This document shows, one piece after another, positions 1-10,548 of a stretch of DNA of 64,000 nucleotides. The DNA is from Muricea muricata (taxonomy: Eukaryota; Cnidaria; Anthozoa; Malacalcyonacea; Plexauridae). The translations under genes were made by a program, and so were the position numbers. The notes beneath the pieces are model-generated. The model saw only the letters and a list, made by a program, of their open reading frames with translations. It was not told the origin of the DNA and made no database searches. The stretch spans positions 558,001 to 622,000 of the forward strand of contig OY979731.1 of the NCBI GenBank assembly GCA_963855995.1, in the 5' to 3' direction. How positions within the stretch are numbered: the stretch's first letter is position 1; each line of letters opens with the position of its first letter.

Positions 1-123
1 GTTATCTCTAGCTACTTAAACCCACTTAGACTGAGTTTTTGATCGAATTTTCAAACGTAAAACCTTAGCTGAATGGGCATGGGCTTTTCGTTGTGTTAAC
101 TGTTCCGGAGTAAATATAAACCT

Positions 124-365
124 GGGGCCGGTTGTATCAAAGGCGTTTAGCTTAAACGGTGGATAAGTGAAATTTAAAAATCAGTTTTACACCTAGTACG
201 GAACCGAAATTATGAGTTGAAATAGAATAAATATTTAGTTTTATATATAATTGTTCTTCTCAGGTCAAATAACTTCAGCTGGTTTGTTTATACAACATGG
301 AAACGTGTTTCATATTTTTGACTTATCCACCGTTTAAGCTAAACGCCTTTGATACAACCGGCCCC
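124..365. mobile_element. MITE-like element with 45-bp perfect terminal inverted repeats (left arm)
   Basis: The ends 124-168 and 321-365 are perfect 45-base inverted repeats beginning GGGGCCGGTTGTATCAAAGG. Total length is 242 bases with no coding potential, typical of a non-autonomous DNA element. No convincing target-site duplication is visible (flanks CCT and TGA). The element is present at the mirror position of the other arm, so it predates the arm duplication. Confidence 0.8.
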
Positions 366-867
366 TGATACTTACCAAAGTCCAAGGCTGGGTCAAATAA
401 GCATGAGAATTAGGCAAAAATAAAAAGCAATTGAAACTCAACAGATTCACTAAAGTTGTTTTTTTTTTTGGCAACTTATATCCTTAAGTGTAGATGACAT
501 GCAATTTTTAATGCCGTAATTCTCACACTTATTTAACCGAAACGCCTTCATTTGCATGGTACCTCGCAGCTGCTCTCAAACCACCTTCGTAATTTGCTTT
601 AGTGTACACAAACAATGACTTCATTGTTCCTGCTTACCAAAACAAATCTGAAAGCACCAAGATACTTATCATATTAATAATCAAAGAGGATTCGCATTAT
701 GCAGTAATTACCATAAACAGACGCATCACCATTGAAACAAAGCATGCCGTATTCCCACGGGAATTTAAAATGCACAAAAAAATATAATGATCCTACTGAT
801 TTGCATGGATGTATGAACCAAATTAGCTAAGAAACAAAGAAATGATATATTCCCTTGGGAATTTAAT

Positions 868-1103
868 GTAGCAAAAAGATGGCGGGTGTTGATTTTACCA
901 GAATGCCTTGCGGTCTGAAATCGTTTAAAAACTTAAGGTAAATTAACCTCGTTTGAGGAACAGACAGATAGGTTATTTTGTCACTTGTGTTAAAATTCCG
1001 TCCATTAGCTTATCTTAAATATCATTTCACTGCTATTCTTGATTGATACCCGCATTAAATTCTGGTAAAATCGACATGCCACCATCTGTTTTGCTACGGT
1101 GAA
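868..1103. mobile_element. MITE-like element, GTAGCAAAA family (left arm)
   Basis: The left end GTAGCAAAAAGATGGC is mirrored by CCATCTGTTTTGCTAC at the right end. Both ends also share the inner motif TTTTACCAGAATG / CTGGTAAAATCGACAT. The interior is non-coding. Related copies lie at 15023-15258 (other arm) and 20708-20955, which defines a dispersed family within this window. Confidence 0.65.
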
Positions 1104-1987
1104 TTGGAATACAAGTCAAATTTTCTCGCTTTTTAACCAGAGAACACATTCTTTAAAGGTAGAACGACGGAATTGATCGTTTGCAATCGACGCCATCTTT
1201 GTTGACGTTTGAAACACATGGCAACCACAAAGTATCTATTCATTATATCTGATCCTATCGAGCCATACATCTTTAAAGTATCATTCATAATACGCTAAAA
1301 CTAACGATGAAATAGTAAATTGACACAAGTACTTCGCTGTAAACAGCTGAAGTAATCTGCAGAGTCAACCAAGATGGCGCCCAATCACACGAAATGACGT
1401 CATGTGCAAACCAAGAATAGTGACAAAATGCATCAACTATAATTTAGTGGCATTATTACGAAACTTATTTTTGTAAAACGTTCAATCCTACATGTTATTT
1501 TGTTTTGTTTTTAGAAATATCCAAATCCAAATGTTAGAGACGAAATTTCCAGGCGTTAAGGTATTGTTTCTTTAAAAAATATTGTCGACATTTACCATAT
1601 TTTTACCTGTTTTTTGACTCGAAAATTGACTGCCAAACTCCTAGATATTCTATTTAATTATTTTGTTGAATGTATTTGATATCAATGTTATTTCAATCCA
1701 ATTTTTTTCACTTAATTTGCTGTCTTTTCTTTTTCATTAACGAGAAATATCTATTAAATCCTCTTTGATCCCTCAATAATAAGTATCTTGTTTTCTACTA
1801 ACTTGCACATTACCACTACTTTCTATTACAATGTCGTGTCTTCTTATTCTTGTGGATTGTTGTTTTGTGGGTCTTGCCGTCCAGGATCGTTCATTCTTTT
1901 CTCTTCTTGTGCGTTTTTTTCACATCCCATCACCCTTTGCAATAGTAGAAAGAATTAAGTCATGAGATGACAGTTACGAATAATTTA

Positions 1988-2134
1988 TAAACTATAACAT
2001 GATAAGTTTCTTGTACGTTTGCATGGTGAATACAATATACTTATTAAGCTTTGTGGAAACACCACGTAAATTTATTATTGCAATAATAAATTTACGTGGT
2101 GTTTCCACAAAGCTTAATAAGTAAACTATAACAT
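1988..2134. mobile_element. 134-bp left-arm-only insertion containing a perfect 86-bp palindrome
   Basis: The 13-mer TAAACTATAACAT occurs at 1988-2000 and again at 2122-2134, while the right arm has it once (near 14125). The 134 extra bases include 2038-2123, a perfect palindrome with 43-base arms meeting at ATTATTG/CAATAAT. A fold-back insertion with a 13-base target duplication would explain this. Precise loss from the right arm by recombination between the direct repeats is the alternative. Confidence 0.75.
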
Positions 2135-2155
2135 ATTAAGCACTTATTGGATGAG

Positions 2156-2268
2156 GTTTTTGTGATATACGAAATGATCAATGTCGAGGTAAGAGTTATC
2201 AGCCGAGCCGAAGGCGAGTCAGATAACTCTTACCAAGACATTGATAATTTTGCATATCACAAAAACCG
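2156..2268. repeat. Inverted repeat with CCGAGCCGAAGGCGAG loop (left arm)
   Basis: Sequence near GGTTTTTGTGATAT is mirrored by ATATCACAAAAACC, and GGTAAGAGTTATC by GATAACTCTTACC, around a GC-rich loop. It is a long imperfect hairpin. It has a mirror copy at about 13991-14103 in the other arm. Confidence 0.7.
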
Positions 2269-2498
2269 AATCCGATAATTGCTTTATTATACATTGTAAG
2301 TCTTTTTCCTCGAGCAATTGACGAATTTCGCCTTCGGAAGAGCTTAAAAAGCAAGATGCCATAACATGAAACAGAAAATATCGAAAAAATGTTGTTGCCA
2401 TGCCAACCATTGATGCCAACGAATACCGCATACTGTAATAATCTGCACCGTAGGCTCAACATGCAGATAACTCAGTTATCTGCTAGCAGATAACTGAG

Positions 2499-2722
2499 CC
2501 ATAGAATAAGAATACATAGAAGGGCCACTCGCGTCGGAGCCTTTGGAGTTTTTGAAGCCGCGCATGTCGCATTACGCACGTTATTAGCATTTTCTCAGCC
2601 AGTCAATTGCATTTTCTGGCCAATAGGAATGCTGAACTGGCTGGTGGCAGCCAGTAAACTGCATAAACATAGTGTGACATGTTGCACTGCTGAGTGGCCC
2701 TTCTATGTATTCTTATTGTATG
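2499..2722. mobile_element. 224-bp MITE-like insertion present only in the left arm
   Basis: Ends 2500-2530 and 2692-2722 are 31-base inverted repeats with one mismatch (core AATAAGAATACATAGAAGGG). The 6-mer ACTGAG flanks both sides (2493-2498, 2723-2728), and the right arm has an uninterrupted single ACTGAG at the matching site near 13780. An empty site plus a duplicated target is strong evidence of transposition after the arms diverged, or of a polymorphic insertion if the arms are two haplotypes. Confidence 0.85.
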
Positions 2723-2808
2723 ACTGAGTTATCTGCAGATTGTGTGATAGTCGCATTTATCTGCATACAACTGACCAATCACAACGCATAAAACAACTGC
2801 AATGTATA

Positions 2809-3173
2809 GTAATTAACACTTATTGACTGAGACCGAGGGAAACAGTATGTTTTGTGGACCAGAGACTGTCGATGTCGAGGGTCCACAAAACATACTGCTT
2901 TCCCGAGGTCTCAGTCAATAAGTATTTTATTATATACTGAGTGCCAAAAGAGAAGAAAAGTACCACAAATCAATCAAACATGTGTAAAAAGGATTACCTT
3001 TTACCTGACATGGCTACGTGAGGCTTTGTGGATTTGTTGTCTACCGGTGAATAAAAGTAATGTCCACCGCTTAGCTACGTTGCCAGGGAGACAATAGAAT
3101 TTCTCCACTATCACGTGATACGTTCTTAACCAATAAGAAACAGGAATAAATGAACTTTGACACTCAGTATATT
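2809..3173. mobile_element. Composite insertion of about 364 bp present only in the left arm
   Basis: The right arm runs directly from GCAATGTATA to ATAAAATAG (near 13675-13690), whereas the left arm has about 364 bases between them. The insert consists of an inverted repeat (2818-2923, arms of about 50 bases starting ACTTATTGACTGAGACC) followed by a segment whose ends, near TATTTTATTATATACTGAGT and its mirror at 3160-3180, are also inverted. It could be one fold-back element or two nested ones. A reading frame at 2852-3097 lies inside it and resembles nothing known. Confidence 0.65.
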
Positions 3174-3689
3174 ATAAAATAGTATTAATTAGGCCGGCCA
3201 AATTATTGTGTAAGCTGTTAATATGAAATTTTTTTATTAAAATCTCGAGAATCATTAATAAATCGTGAGCAAAACACAAAAGAAAATCATAGCCGTGAAG
3301 GAGTCTTTATTTCTCACACGCACACAACTTGCAGCTACCCTAATTTATGAATTTAGATTAAAATATCTCGAGAATTAAACAACACGTAAGGAATGTGTAA
3401 ATTCTTAAAGCTCTTTCGAACAATAAAAATTAATATCTCGCACTAATCTCTCTCAAAAGCTCTCTCAAATTTATTGCCGATATCTCTTTGAGAATTACTG
3501 TGCACGTGAAATGTAACTTATATCAAAACTAGCTTACTTCAAGCTGTTTGGGAATCAAGATTTTACGTGTCAACGAGATCAAATATGAATCTAAGATGGC
3601 AGACAGCGCATTAAATTTCTATCTTTACGACCAACTCCCCAACGAAAGGCTTTAATTCGCTCGAAAGTCGAATTTTGTTTTTTTTTTAT

Positions 3690-4290
3690 TGTTTCAGGTA
3701 GTGAAAGATCCTGTGTGCTTTTTACAGTACTACCGACACTAGCAACGTTAGTGCGAGATGTTAATTTTTATTGAAACAAAAGCTGAACTGCTAAAAAAAT
3801 GGAAACGACAAGATAAAATAAAAAAACTTACTTTCACTCTATCTTTGGATCTTCTTGGCTTCGGTTGTTCTCGTTTCATCATGCTGTTTATGGTTTCATC
3901 TGGTTGGCGCACTCTCTTCATGGAGCATCAAGGCGGTCCAGTAGGTAACTAGCTCACTCGTGTCCAGTCAACCAACATAAAATAAGGAGAAAATTAATGT
4001 TACAAAATATTTTAGAATATAGGACACTAAGCTTTAATTGAATTGACTTTAACAAACCGTACATTGTGATAGTATTTGCATCTTAACATCTGATGGAGAC
4101 GGCTTGTGATTTACTTCTTATGTCGATATGAATTCTTTCCCATCTTGTTTCATCATTAGTTGATGGTTGTTGTATTCACTTTTTACTTGGCATTCTTTGA
4201 AAAAAAAATTACGATGTTCAGAAAACTGTTTACAAGATAAGCAAAGAAAACTACGTTCACAAGCATTAGAGAGGACTAAGTAATTATAAT
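3690..4290 (-). repeat. Dispersed repeat family copy (left arm)
   Basis: This stretch recurs, diverged, at about 25790-26400 and 27600-28150 and as a fragment near 32550-32620. Shared landmarks include GTGAAAGATCCT, the TTATTTTGTTACATT-type segment, and CTTATCTTGTAAACAGTTTTC (read on the minus strand). It carries the 30-codon ORF described below. The family is not recognised. A 128-codon minus-strand frame (4118-4504) runs through it but is interrupted by a TAG in the mirror copy, so I do not call it a gene. Confidence 0.7.
3832..3921 (-). other. Exon-like 30-codon ORF ending in a splice donor (left arm)
   Basis: On the minus strand an ATG opens 30 codons (MKRVRQPDETINSMMKREQP...) that run without a stop into AAA|GTAAGT, a consensus donor. 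The same start, length and donor occur in the right arm (12932-13021). The copy at 27686-27775 keeps them with many substitutions, while the copy near 25930-26020 has a stop. The product would be small and very basic. Function unknown; it may be the first exon of a mobile element. Confidence 0.35.
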
Positions 4291-4924
4291 AGGCGTGACA
4301 GGTCACAGAGGTTAGTCGACGAAGAAACTCATGGACAAATTCCCGGCATGATGATACCCCGATAGCAAGAAATACAGCAAGTGTAGAACGTGTACGTGTG
4401 AGCTTAAACTGTATGTATGCAACTCCAAGAAAAGCGCAACACAAAATGGCGGAATTTAAAGACATTTCTGGTGTCATTTCCAGTTCCCTAACTTTCGCGG
4501 ACAAATATATTTATATATTTTTCTCAAATTTTTTTGAAGTAAATCTAGATGGATTTTGTGAATAAACAAATTAAAAAAAGTATTGCCCACGTTAGGAAAC
4601 TAGAACGGGCGCCCAAGAATGCCCACAATTTCTCCAATCTGGATTATATTTATTGATTGCGCAAATGACTGATAAAAAATAAGAGAGTAATAAAATACCA
4701 AATGGTTTCCTCTTCAAGATAGTGTCATACATGCGCGCGGCATTTCGGGATATTTGGGAAAACTCGTGTTGAAGTTGAACCTAAGGCAACATGCCAAGTA
4801 CATGGATGACGCTATCCTGCTCAGGAAACTATTTAGTAATTGTCTTACAAAATGATGACAGTGAAACACAACTCAACGCCACGGCATTTAAATTTCTCGT
4901 GTAGGATTGTTTGATCCTGCACAG

Positions 4925-5075
4925 TAATAGCCAAGTGGCGCAATCGTCAGAGCAAACGCCTATCACATGTGAGGTCGTGGGTTCAATCCTTACTTCAGAC
5001 TCGTGACACCCATGTGAGGAGTTAGTCAGTCGTGGGTTTATTCCGGGTACTCCGGTTTGCAAATGTTGACTGGAT
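4925..5075 (+). mobile_element. tRNA-derived SINE-like repeat (left arm)
   Basis: An A-box match TAGCCAAGTGG (4928-4938) and a B-box match GGTTCAATCC (4980-4989) are spaced as in a tRNA gene, followed by a tail with CGTGGGTTTATTCCGGGTAC. A tail fragment of the same kind lies inverted at about 17460-17495. There is no paired acceptor stem, so this is a SINE head rather than a tRNA gene. The downstream end is not sharply defined. Confidence 0.65.
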
Positions 5076-5259
5076 GGTTAAAATTGTAAAATATCAGTAA
5101 TCACCGGAACACGGGTACTTAACTAAACTGCTGACGATGAGGCGGAACTCATAATGAATTAATGAAAATGTGTTTCACTGTAGTTATCATATAATGTAAT
5201 TGCCAAGCTGAATGAATAATTCTCCAGTAACTACGTCATATGAATAACTTACAATTATG

Positions 5260-5525
5260 AGAGTAGTGGGGGGGGGGGGCAGCATAAAGATTGAAGTAGT
5301 GTCAAGGAAGGGGTACTACCCTGACGGGTACTAGGCGAAGAAGTAGAGTAAACAGGAGGAAGAAGATTAAATTGGAGTAAATAAGGGGGATTGGGGTAAA
5401 GAAGGGGAGAAGCAGGATAAAGAAACCAGTGGAAGGGGGTGCTATCCTGGAAGGAGTACCCGGGAAAGAAGAGGGTGAACAGGAGGAAAAGTAGATTGGA
5501 GAAAAGAAAGGGGAAATTAAACGGA
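5260..5525. repeat. Purine-rich tract with poly-G run (left arm)
   Basis: The + strand is strongly purine-rich over about 260 bases (many GGAAG, GGGG and GAAGAAG runs) and starts with about 11 consecutive G. Two imperfect internal copies share GGGTAC and AGTAGAGTAAACAGGAGG-like segments. It could form unusual DNA structures. A Pro/Phe/Ser-rich 98-codon frame on the other strand is a by-product of the composition. The mirror copy is at about 11330-11595. Confidence 0.6.
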
Positions 5526-6300
5526 TCAGGAAATTCAGACTTGCAATTCAAATGAAAGGCAGCTCATTGGTCATGTAAACACTCGTTGAATCATGGTTCT
5601 CGCTTGCCTTTAGCTTGGAATCATCTTTGAATTTGAACTGAAAGTCTGAATTTGCATGTTTCTTGTATAGAGTGCAGTGTATCAGAACAGAAGAGGTTTT
5701 GAAGAAAAAGAAAGAAAGAATAAAAGTAAGTTAAAATTTGTAAAGAATAATGAAGAAACTATTGGTACAGCACTTGATACATGATGATAATCATCATTAT
5801 AAACTCTCTATTAATCCGGGGGGGGGGTATAATAGAGAATTTGCAATGATAGTAAGTATATTGTAATATTTGGGTTTTTACCACTAAATCCTCTTGAAAG
5901 TTCTTTTTGGCTGTGGCTTCTCTCATCACAGTTGTCTGTGCTTGTCTTGCAAAATCTCTGGAATATCTATAACGTGAAGGTCAATATTTAAGATTAGAAA
6001 AATAGAAACCGTAAAATAGAAAGAAATTTAAATCGTGGCGAATACTTTTTACGGTCTTGCTGGCATGACAAAAAGAGAGTATAGATTTATAAGATCATGT
6101 TGATTTATCCTTTATCTGAACTATATTTAACTTAGATTTTAAAATAGATTTCACCCTGGTAAGCAGACCGAATCGGTTTTCAAACAAGATAACATTTAAT
6201 GACTAAAACGTGCACAGAATAGTTAGAGAATGCTTACATGTCGAATAAAAATCCAATACTTTTAATGTCCAACTACACAATAGCGATTTTCGTTGCATTT

Positions 6301-6441
6301 CTAGACTGGAGAAGAAGACGACGCCATTTTGATTTTGATTTCTCCCGACAACGGCAGATTTGTCTTCGCAATTTTTTTCCATTTCTTCGTCGTTTCAGCT
6401 CCAATTTGCTCGTTGTGTTTCTTTCGTACCTTCCTCGCCAT
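6301..6441 (-). other. Short basic ORF, 46 codons (left arm)
   Basis: ATG at 6441 opens MARKVRKKHNEQIGAETTKK and ends ...MASSSSPV at a TAG. The composition (Lys/Arg-rich start, Ser-rich end) and the ATGGCG starts look protein-like. However, the only other copy is in the recently duplicated arm, so conservation cannot be judged. No splice sites or domain recognised. Confidence 0.2.
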
Positions 6442-6857
6442 TTCCGTGCAATCAACGGACATTTATACTCAAGATTAAGACTGTATTGAGACTTTCAAAA
6501 TGTTCGTCAGGAGACATAAAAATCGAAGCTTCTTCTTCGGGTTGCAGAAGCAAATGACGTCAGACGACCTTTGTCCGCCAGCAAATACCCGTATGTATAA
6601 CATTCAATGATCTTTTTAGGAAGCTGAAAATCGGTTTTTATTGCGCGAACGAAGTGTTTTTGCCATTATTTCTTACTCAGGTCTTTCTTCTGCTACTTTA
6701 CTTCATGTTTACTTAGGTAACTTGCCAAAAGAAACGCCTGTAAGGGACAATTTTGCAATTTTTTTTATTTGGATGCTGATGAACAAGGGAAGACTCGTTA
6801 AAGCTTTCATTGGCAAATATCTTTCCCTCCGTGGCCGAGAGGTAAAGACAACTGTCT

Positions 6858-6953
6858 TGACTTCGATTTTGGGTGGATCGAGGACCGGTCCAGTTCAACT
6901 GAGTTTGGTAAGAATTTAATTCTGATCGGTGCTCGATCCACCCAAAACTGAAG
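6858..6953. repeat. Inverted repeat, GGGTGGATCGAG / CTCGATCCACCC
   Basis: Arms of about 24 bases (6858-6881 and 6930-6953) flank about 48 bases. A mirror copy lies at about 9895-9990 in the right arm. A reading frame starting MNWTGPRSTQNRSQ crosses it in both arms but resembles nothing known. Confidence 0.6.
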
Positions 6954-7100
6954 TCAAAGCTGGGCGTGGAGTGCAGGAAAACACTAGGCAGTACCGCGAG
7001 GCCAAGGAGGCTAACGTTATTTTCCTAGTGTTGTTAACTAATATTTAAGCAAATTTCATTAACTTGACTGTTGGGGACAGACCTGTAGGGTTGGTGCATT

Positions 7101-7248
7101 GAAGACTTCTCGTCGTTATTTCCCTTCGTTCAAGAAGACAAGTTGTCTTCATCGAGAAATAACGACGAAAAGACTTCAAGACACCACTAAACCACTACAC
7201 TTTAAAGCTACAGTGTAGTGGTTTAGCTAGCTAAACCACTACACTGTG
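7101..7248. repeat. Cluster of hairpins and AACCACTACAC repeats
   Basis: 7101-7177 is an inverted repeat (GAAGACTTCTCGTCGTTATT and its mirror). It is followed by three alternating copies of TAAACCACTACACT and its complement centred on TTTAGCTAGCTAAA (7228/7229). The mirror copy is at 9600-9747. The structure would extrude readily as cruciforms. Confidence 0.7.
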
Positions 7249-7639
7249 CCAATAATATATGGCTGACTTCTTCCTAACGCTTACGGTACGACCATGGATG
7301 CGCAAAGATGCGCAAACACATTAAAGCCTTGAAAGCAAGTGTTTTCTTTTAGGAAAGAATCAAGGACGACAACGCTTACTAAATCAAAGCCGTCTAGTCA
7401 TGTTTTAAGTACTTCAGCTATGTTTAACGATCTTTTACCAGATCTTTGCAAGAGGAAAAGTAAAATTAATTAAATTTATTATTAACTTTCCGTCAGTCGT
7501 TTCTTTCTTGATCGAGCATTATATGCCATTGTGTTCAGTGTCCTTGATATAGGAGCCATATACTTATGGCCTTGGGTTTAATTCCCAAACACTGAATGGC
7601 AGTGTTTTGCTCTTCCAATGAGATAACAAGATGGCACTG

Positions 7640-8150
7640 TAGAACGCGTGGTTTTATATAAGCTACGAGCGTCAAGATATCCTTGATAGGTAACTATTGA
7701 TCCTACAATGGACACTTATGTTCACTGCCAATAGGAACGTTTCCAACTCACAGCTTGTACATAATGGATTTTATAGGTTGTGTCACAAGGAAACTGCAGT
7801 TCGGTCGTAAAATCAACTTGTTTTCAAGGTTGCCGGGTTTTAAACATTACTGACACTGTTAATGTTGTAGCTCGGAATTGTAAAACAACGGCGGCAATGC
7901 AGTTTTCTTGTGCCATAACCTGTAAAATGGGTGGTTTTATCATTTATATAAGCTACGACCGCCAAGCTTTATCCTTGATAGGAAACAATTGATCCCACCA
8001 ACGACATTTGTATTCTCTACCGATAGGAACGTTTGAGACTTACAGCTTGTACATAACGCATTTTATCGGTGAGTCGTAAAACCAACCTGTTACTGCTCAG
8101 CAAACTACCAGTTCCCTCGATCAACGATAGTCGATGAAGCTTGGCGCTCG
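7640..8150 (+). repeat. Tandem duplication of about 292 bp at the inner end of the left arm
   Basis: Landmarks repeat about 292 bases apart: CAGCTTGTACATAA at about 7752 and 8043, and ATATAAGCTACGA at about 7656 and 7948 followed by TATCCTTGATAGG. The right arm has the mirror arrangement at 8726-9230, where one copy lacks 28 bases. The inner arm and spacer are thus built from local duplications. Confidence 0.55.
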
Positions 8151-8725
8151 TAGGTTGTGTAAAACCAAGCATTTTACAGGTTATAGCCAGGTTAGCAGTA
8201 TCTGCAATGTTTCAAAGCAACCACGAATAGAAACTGACAGCCAACGTTCTGAGTTAAGGTTTGTAGAATATACTACATGATTAGTTACAGCATGACCAGG
8301 CATATAGTAAATAACGCATTGCCATCTTGTTCCAAAGTTATCTTATTACTTGAAAGAGCTGAAGACTGCCATGCAGTGTTTGGGAATCAAACCCAAGGCC
8401 ATAAATACATGACTCCTATATCAAGGACACTGAACACAATGACATATAAAGCTCGATCAAGAAAAAAACGACCGACGGAAAGTCAATAGTATATGCAAAC
8501 TTCGACTTTCCTTCTTGCAAAGGCCTGGTCATAAAAGATCGTTAAACATAGCTGAGCAACTTAAAACATGCCTACACAGTTTTGATTTAATAAGCGTTAT
8601 CGTCTTTGACTCTTTCCCGAAAGAAGACATATTCTTTACAGGCTGTACAGTGTTTGCGCATCTATGCTTCATGCCTTCTTGAAAAGACCTCGCCATAAAA
8701 GATCGTTTAACTTAGCTGAACAACT
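8151..8725 (+). repeat. Spacer of the palindrome, a diverged copy of adjacent arm sequence
   Basis: The spacer is not paired with itself. Its 8325-8640 part is a clearly diverged copy, in the same orientation, of right-arm 9213-9545 (shared landmarks GCCATCTTGTT, CAGTGTTTGGGAAT, TATCAAGGACACTGAACACA). It is therefore also inverted relative to left-arm 7335-7640. Many substitutions and small indels separate it from the arms, which match each other far better, so this duplication looks older than the arm duplication. Confidence 0.8.
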
Positions 8726-10407
8726 CGAGCGCCAAGCTTCATCGACTATCGTTGATCGAGGGAAATGGTAGTTTGCTGGGCAGTAACAGGTTGGTTTTAC
8801 GACTCACCGATAAAATGCGTTATGTACAAGCTGTAAGTCTCAAACGTTCCTATCGGTAGAGAATACAAATGTCGTTGGTGGGATCAATTCTTTCCTATCA
8901 AGGATAAAGCTTGGCGGTCGTAGCTTATATGGTTATGGCACAAGAAAACTGCATTGCCGCCGTTGTTTTACAATTCCGAGCTACAACATTAACAGTGTCA
9001 GTAATGTTTAAAACCCGGCAACCTTGAAAACAAGTTGATTTTACGACCGAACTGCAGTTTCCTTGTGACACAACCTATAAAAGCCATTATGTACAAGCTG
9101 TGAGTTGAAAACGTTCCTATTGGCAGTGAACATAAGTGCCATTGTAGGATCAATAGTTACCTATCAAGGATATCTTGACGCTCGTAGCTTATATAAAACC
9201 ACGCGTTCTACAGTGCCATCTTGTTATCTCATTGGAAGAGCAAAACACTGCCATTCAGTGTTTGGGAATTAAACCCAAGGCCATAAGTATATGGCTCCTA
9301 TATCAAGGACACTGAACACAATGGCATATAATGCTCGATCAAGAAAGAAACGACTGACGGAAAGTTAATAATAATGATGCAAAATTTTACTTTTCCTCTT
9401 GCAAAGATCTGGTAAAAGATCGTTAAACAGCTGAAGTACTTAAAACATGACTAGACGGCTTTGATTTAGTAAGCGTTGTCGTCCTTGATTCTTTCCTAAA
9501 AGAAAACACTTGCTTTCAAGGCTTTAATGTGTTTGCGCATCTTTGCGCATCCATGGTCGTACCGTAAGCGTTAGGAAGAAGTCAGCCATATATTATTGGC
9601 ACAGTGTAGTGGTTTAGCTAGCTAAACCACTACACTGTAGCTTTAAAGTGTAGTGGTTTAGTGGTGTCTTGAAGTCTTTTCGTCGTTATTTCTCGATGAA
9701 GACAACTTGTCTTCTTGAACGAAGGGAAATAACGACGAGAAGTCTTCAATGCACCAACCCTACAGGTCTGTCCCCAACAGTCAAGTTAATGAAATTTGCT
9801 TAAATATTAGTTAACAACGCTGGGAAAATAACGTTTGCCTCCTCGGCCTCGCGGTACTGCCTAGTGTTTTCCTGCACTCCACGCCCAGCTTTGACTTCAG
9901 TTTTGGGTGGATCGAGCATCGATCAGAATTAAATTCTTACCAAACTCAGTTGAACTGGACCGGTCCTCGATCCACCCAAAATCGAAGTCAAGACAGTTGT
10001 CTTTACCTCTCGGCCACGGAGGGAAAGATATTTGCCAATGAAAGCTTTAACGAGTCTTCCCTTGTTCATCAGCATCCAAATAAAAAAAAATTGCAAAATT
10101 GTCCCTTACAGGCGTTTCTTTTGGCAAGTTACCTAAGTAAACATGAAGTAAAGTAGCAGAAGAAAGACCTGAGTAAGAAATAATGGCAAAAACACTTCGT
10201 TCGCGCAATAAAAACCGATTTTCAGCTTCCTAAAAAGATCATTGAATGTTATACATACGGGTATTTGCTGGCGGACAAAGGTCGTCTGACGTCATTTGCT
10301 TCTGCAACCCGAAGAAGAAGCTTCGATTTTTATGTCTCCTGACGAACATTTTGAAAGTCTCAATACAGTCTTAATCTTGAGTATAAATGTCCATTGGTTG
10401 TACGGAA

Positions 10408-10548
10408 ATGGCGAGGAAGGTACGAAAGAAACACAACGAGCAAATTGGAGCTGAAACGACGAAGAAATGGAAAAAAATTGCGAAGACAAATCTGCCGTTG
10501 TCGGGAGAAATCAAAATCAAAATGGCGTCGTCTTCTTCTCCAGTCTAG
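10408..10548 (+). other. Short basic ORF, 46 codons (right arm)
   Basis: Mirror copy of 6301-6441, reading to the same TAG. Confidence 0.2.

Larger units (their letters stand above)
1..8150 (+). repeat. Left arm of the giant palindrome
   Basis: This is the longer arm. Relative to the right arm it carries extra sequence of 134 bases near 2001-2134, 224 bases plus a 6-base duplication at 2499-2728, about 364 bases at 2809-3173, and 28 bases near 7923-7950. It contains no long reading frame that resembles a known protein. Stretches not listed separately below (about 366-867, 1104-1987, 3174-3689, 4291-4924, 5521-6300, 6442-6857) are AT-rich sequence in which I recognise nothing beyond its mirror copy in the other arm. 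Confidence 0.93.

Noticed and set aside
602-787. Small ORF conserved in both palindrome arms
   Set aside because: Conservation only reflects the recent arm duplication; composition is non-coding.
4118-4504. 128-codon minus-strand ORF as a gene
   Set aside because: It spans a dispersed repeat, is interrupted by a stop in the mirror arm and in other copies, and resembles no protein that I know.
4925-5000. Functional tRNA gene
   Set aside because: A and B boxes are present but acceptor and anticodon arms do not pair; a repeat tail follows.
5255-5551. 98-codon Pro/Ser/Phe-rich ORF in both arms
   Set aside because: By-product of the polypurine tract; no start context or splice evidence.
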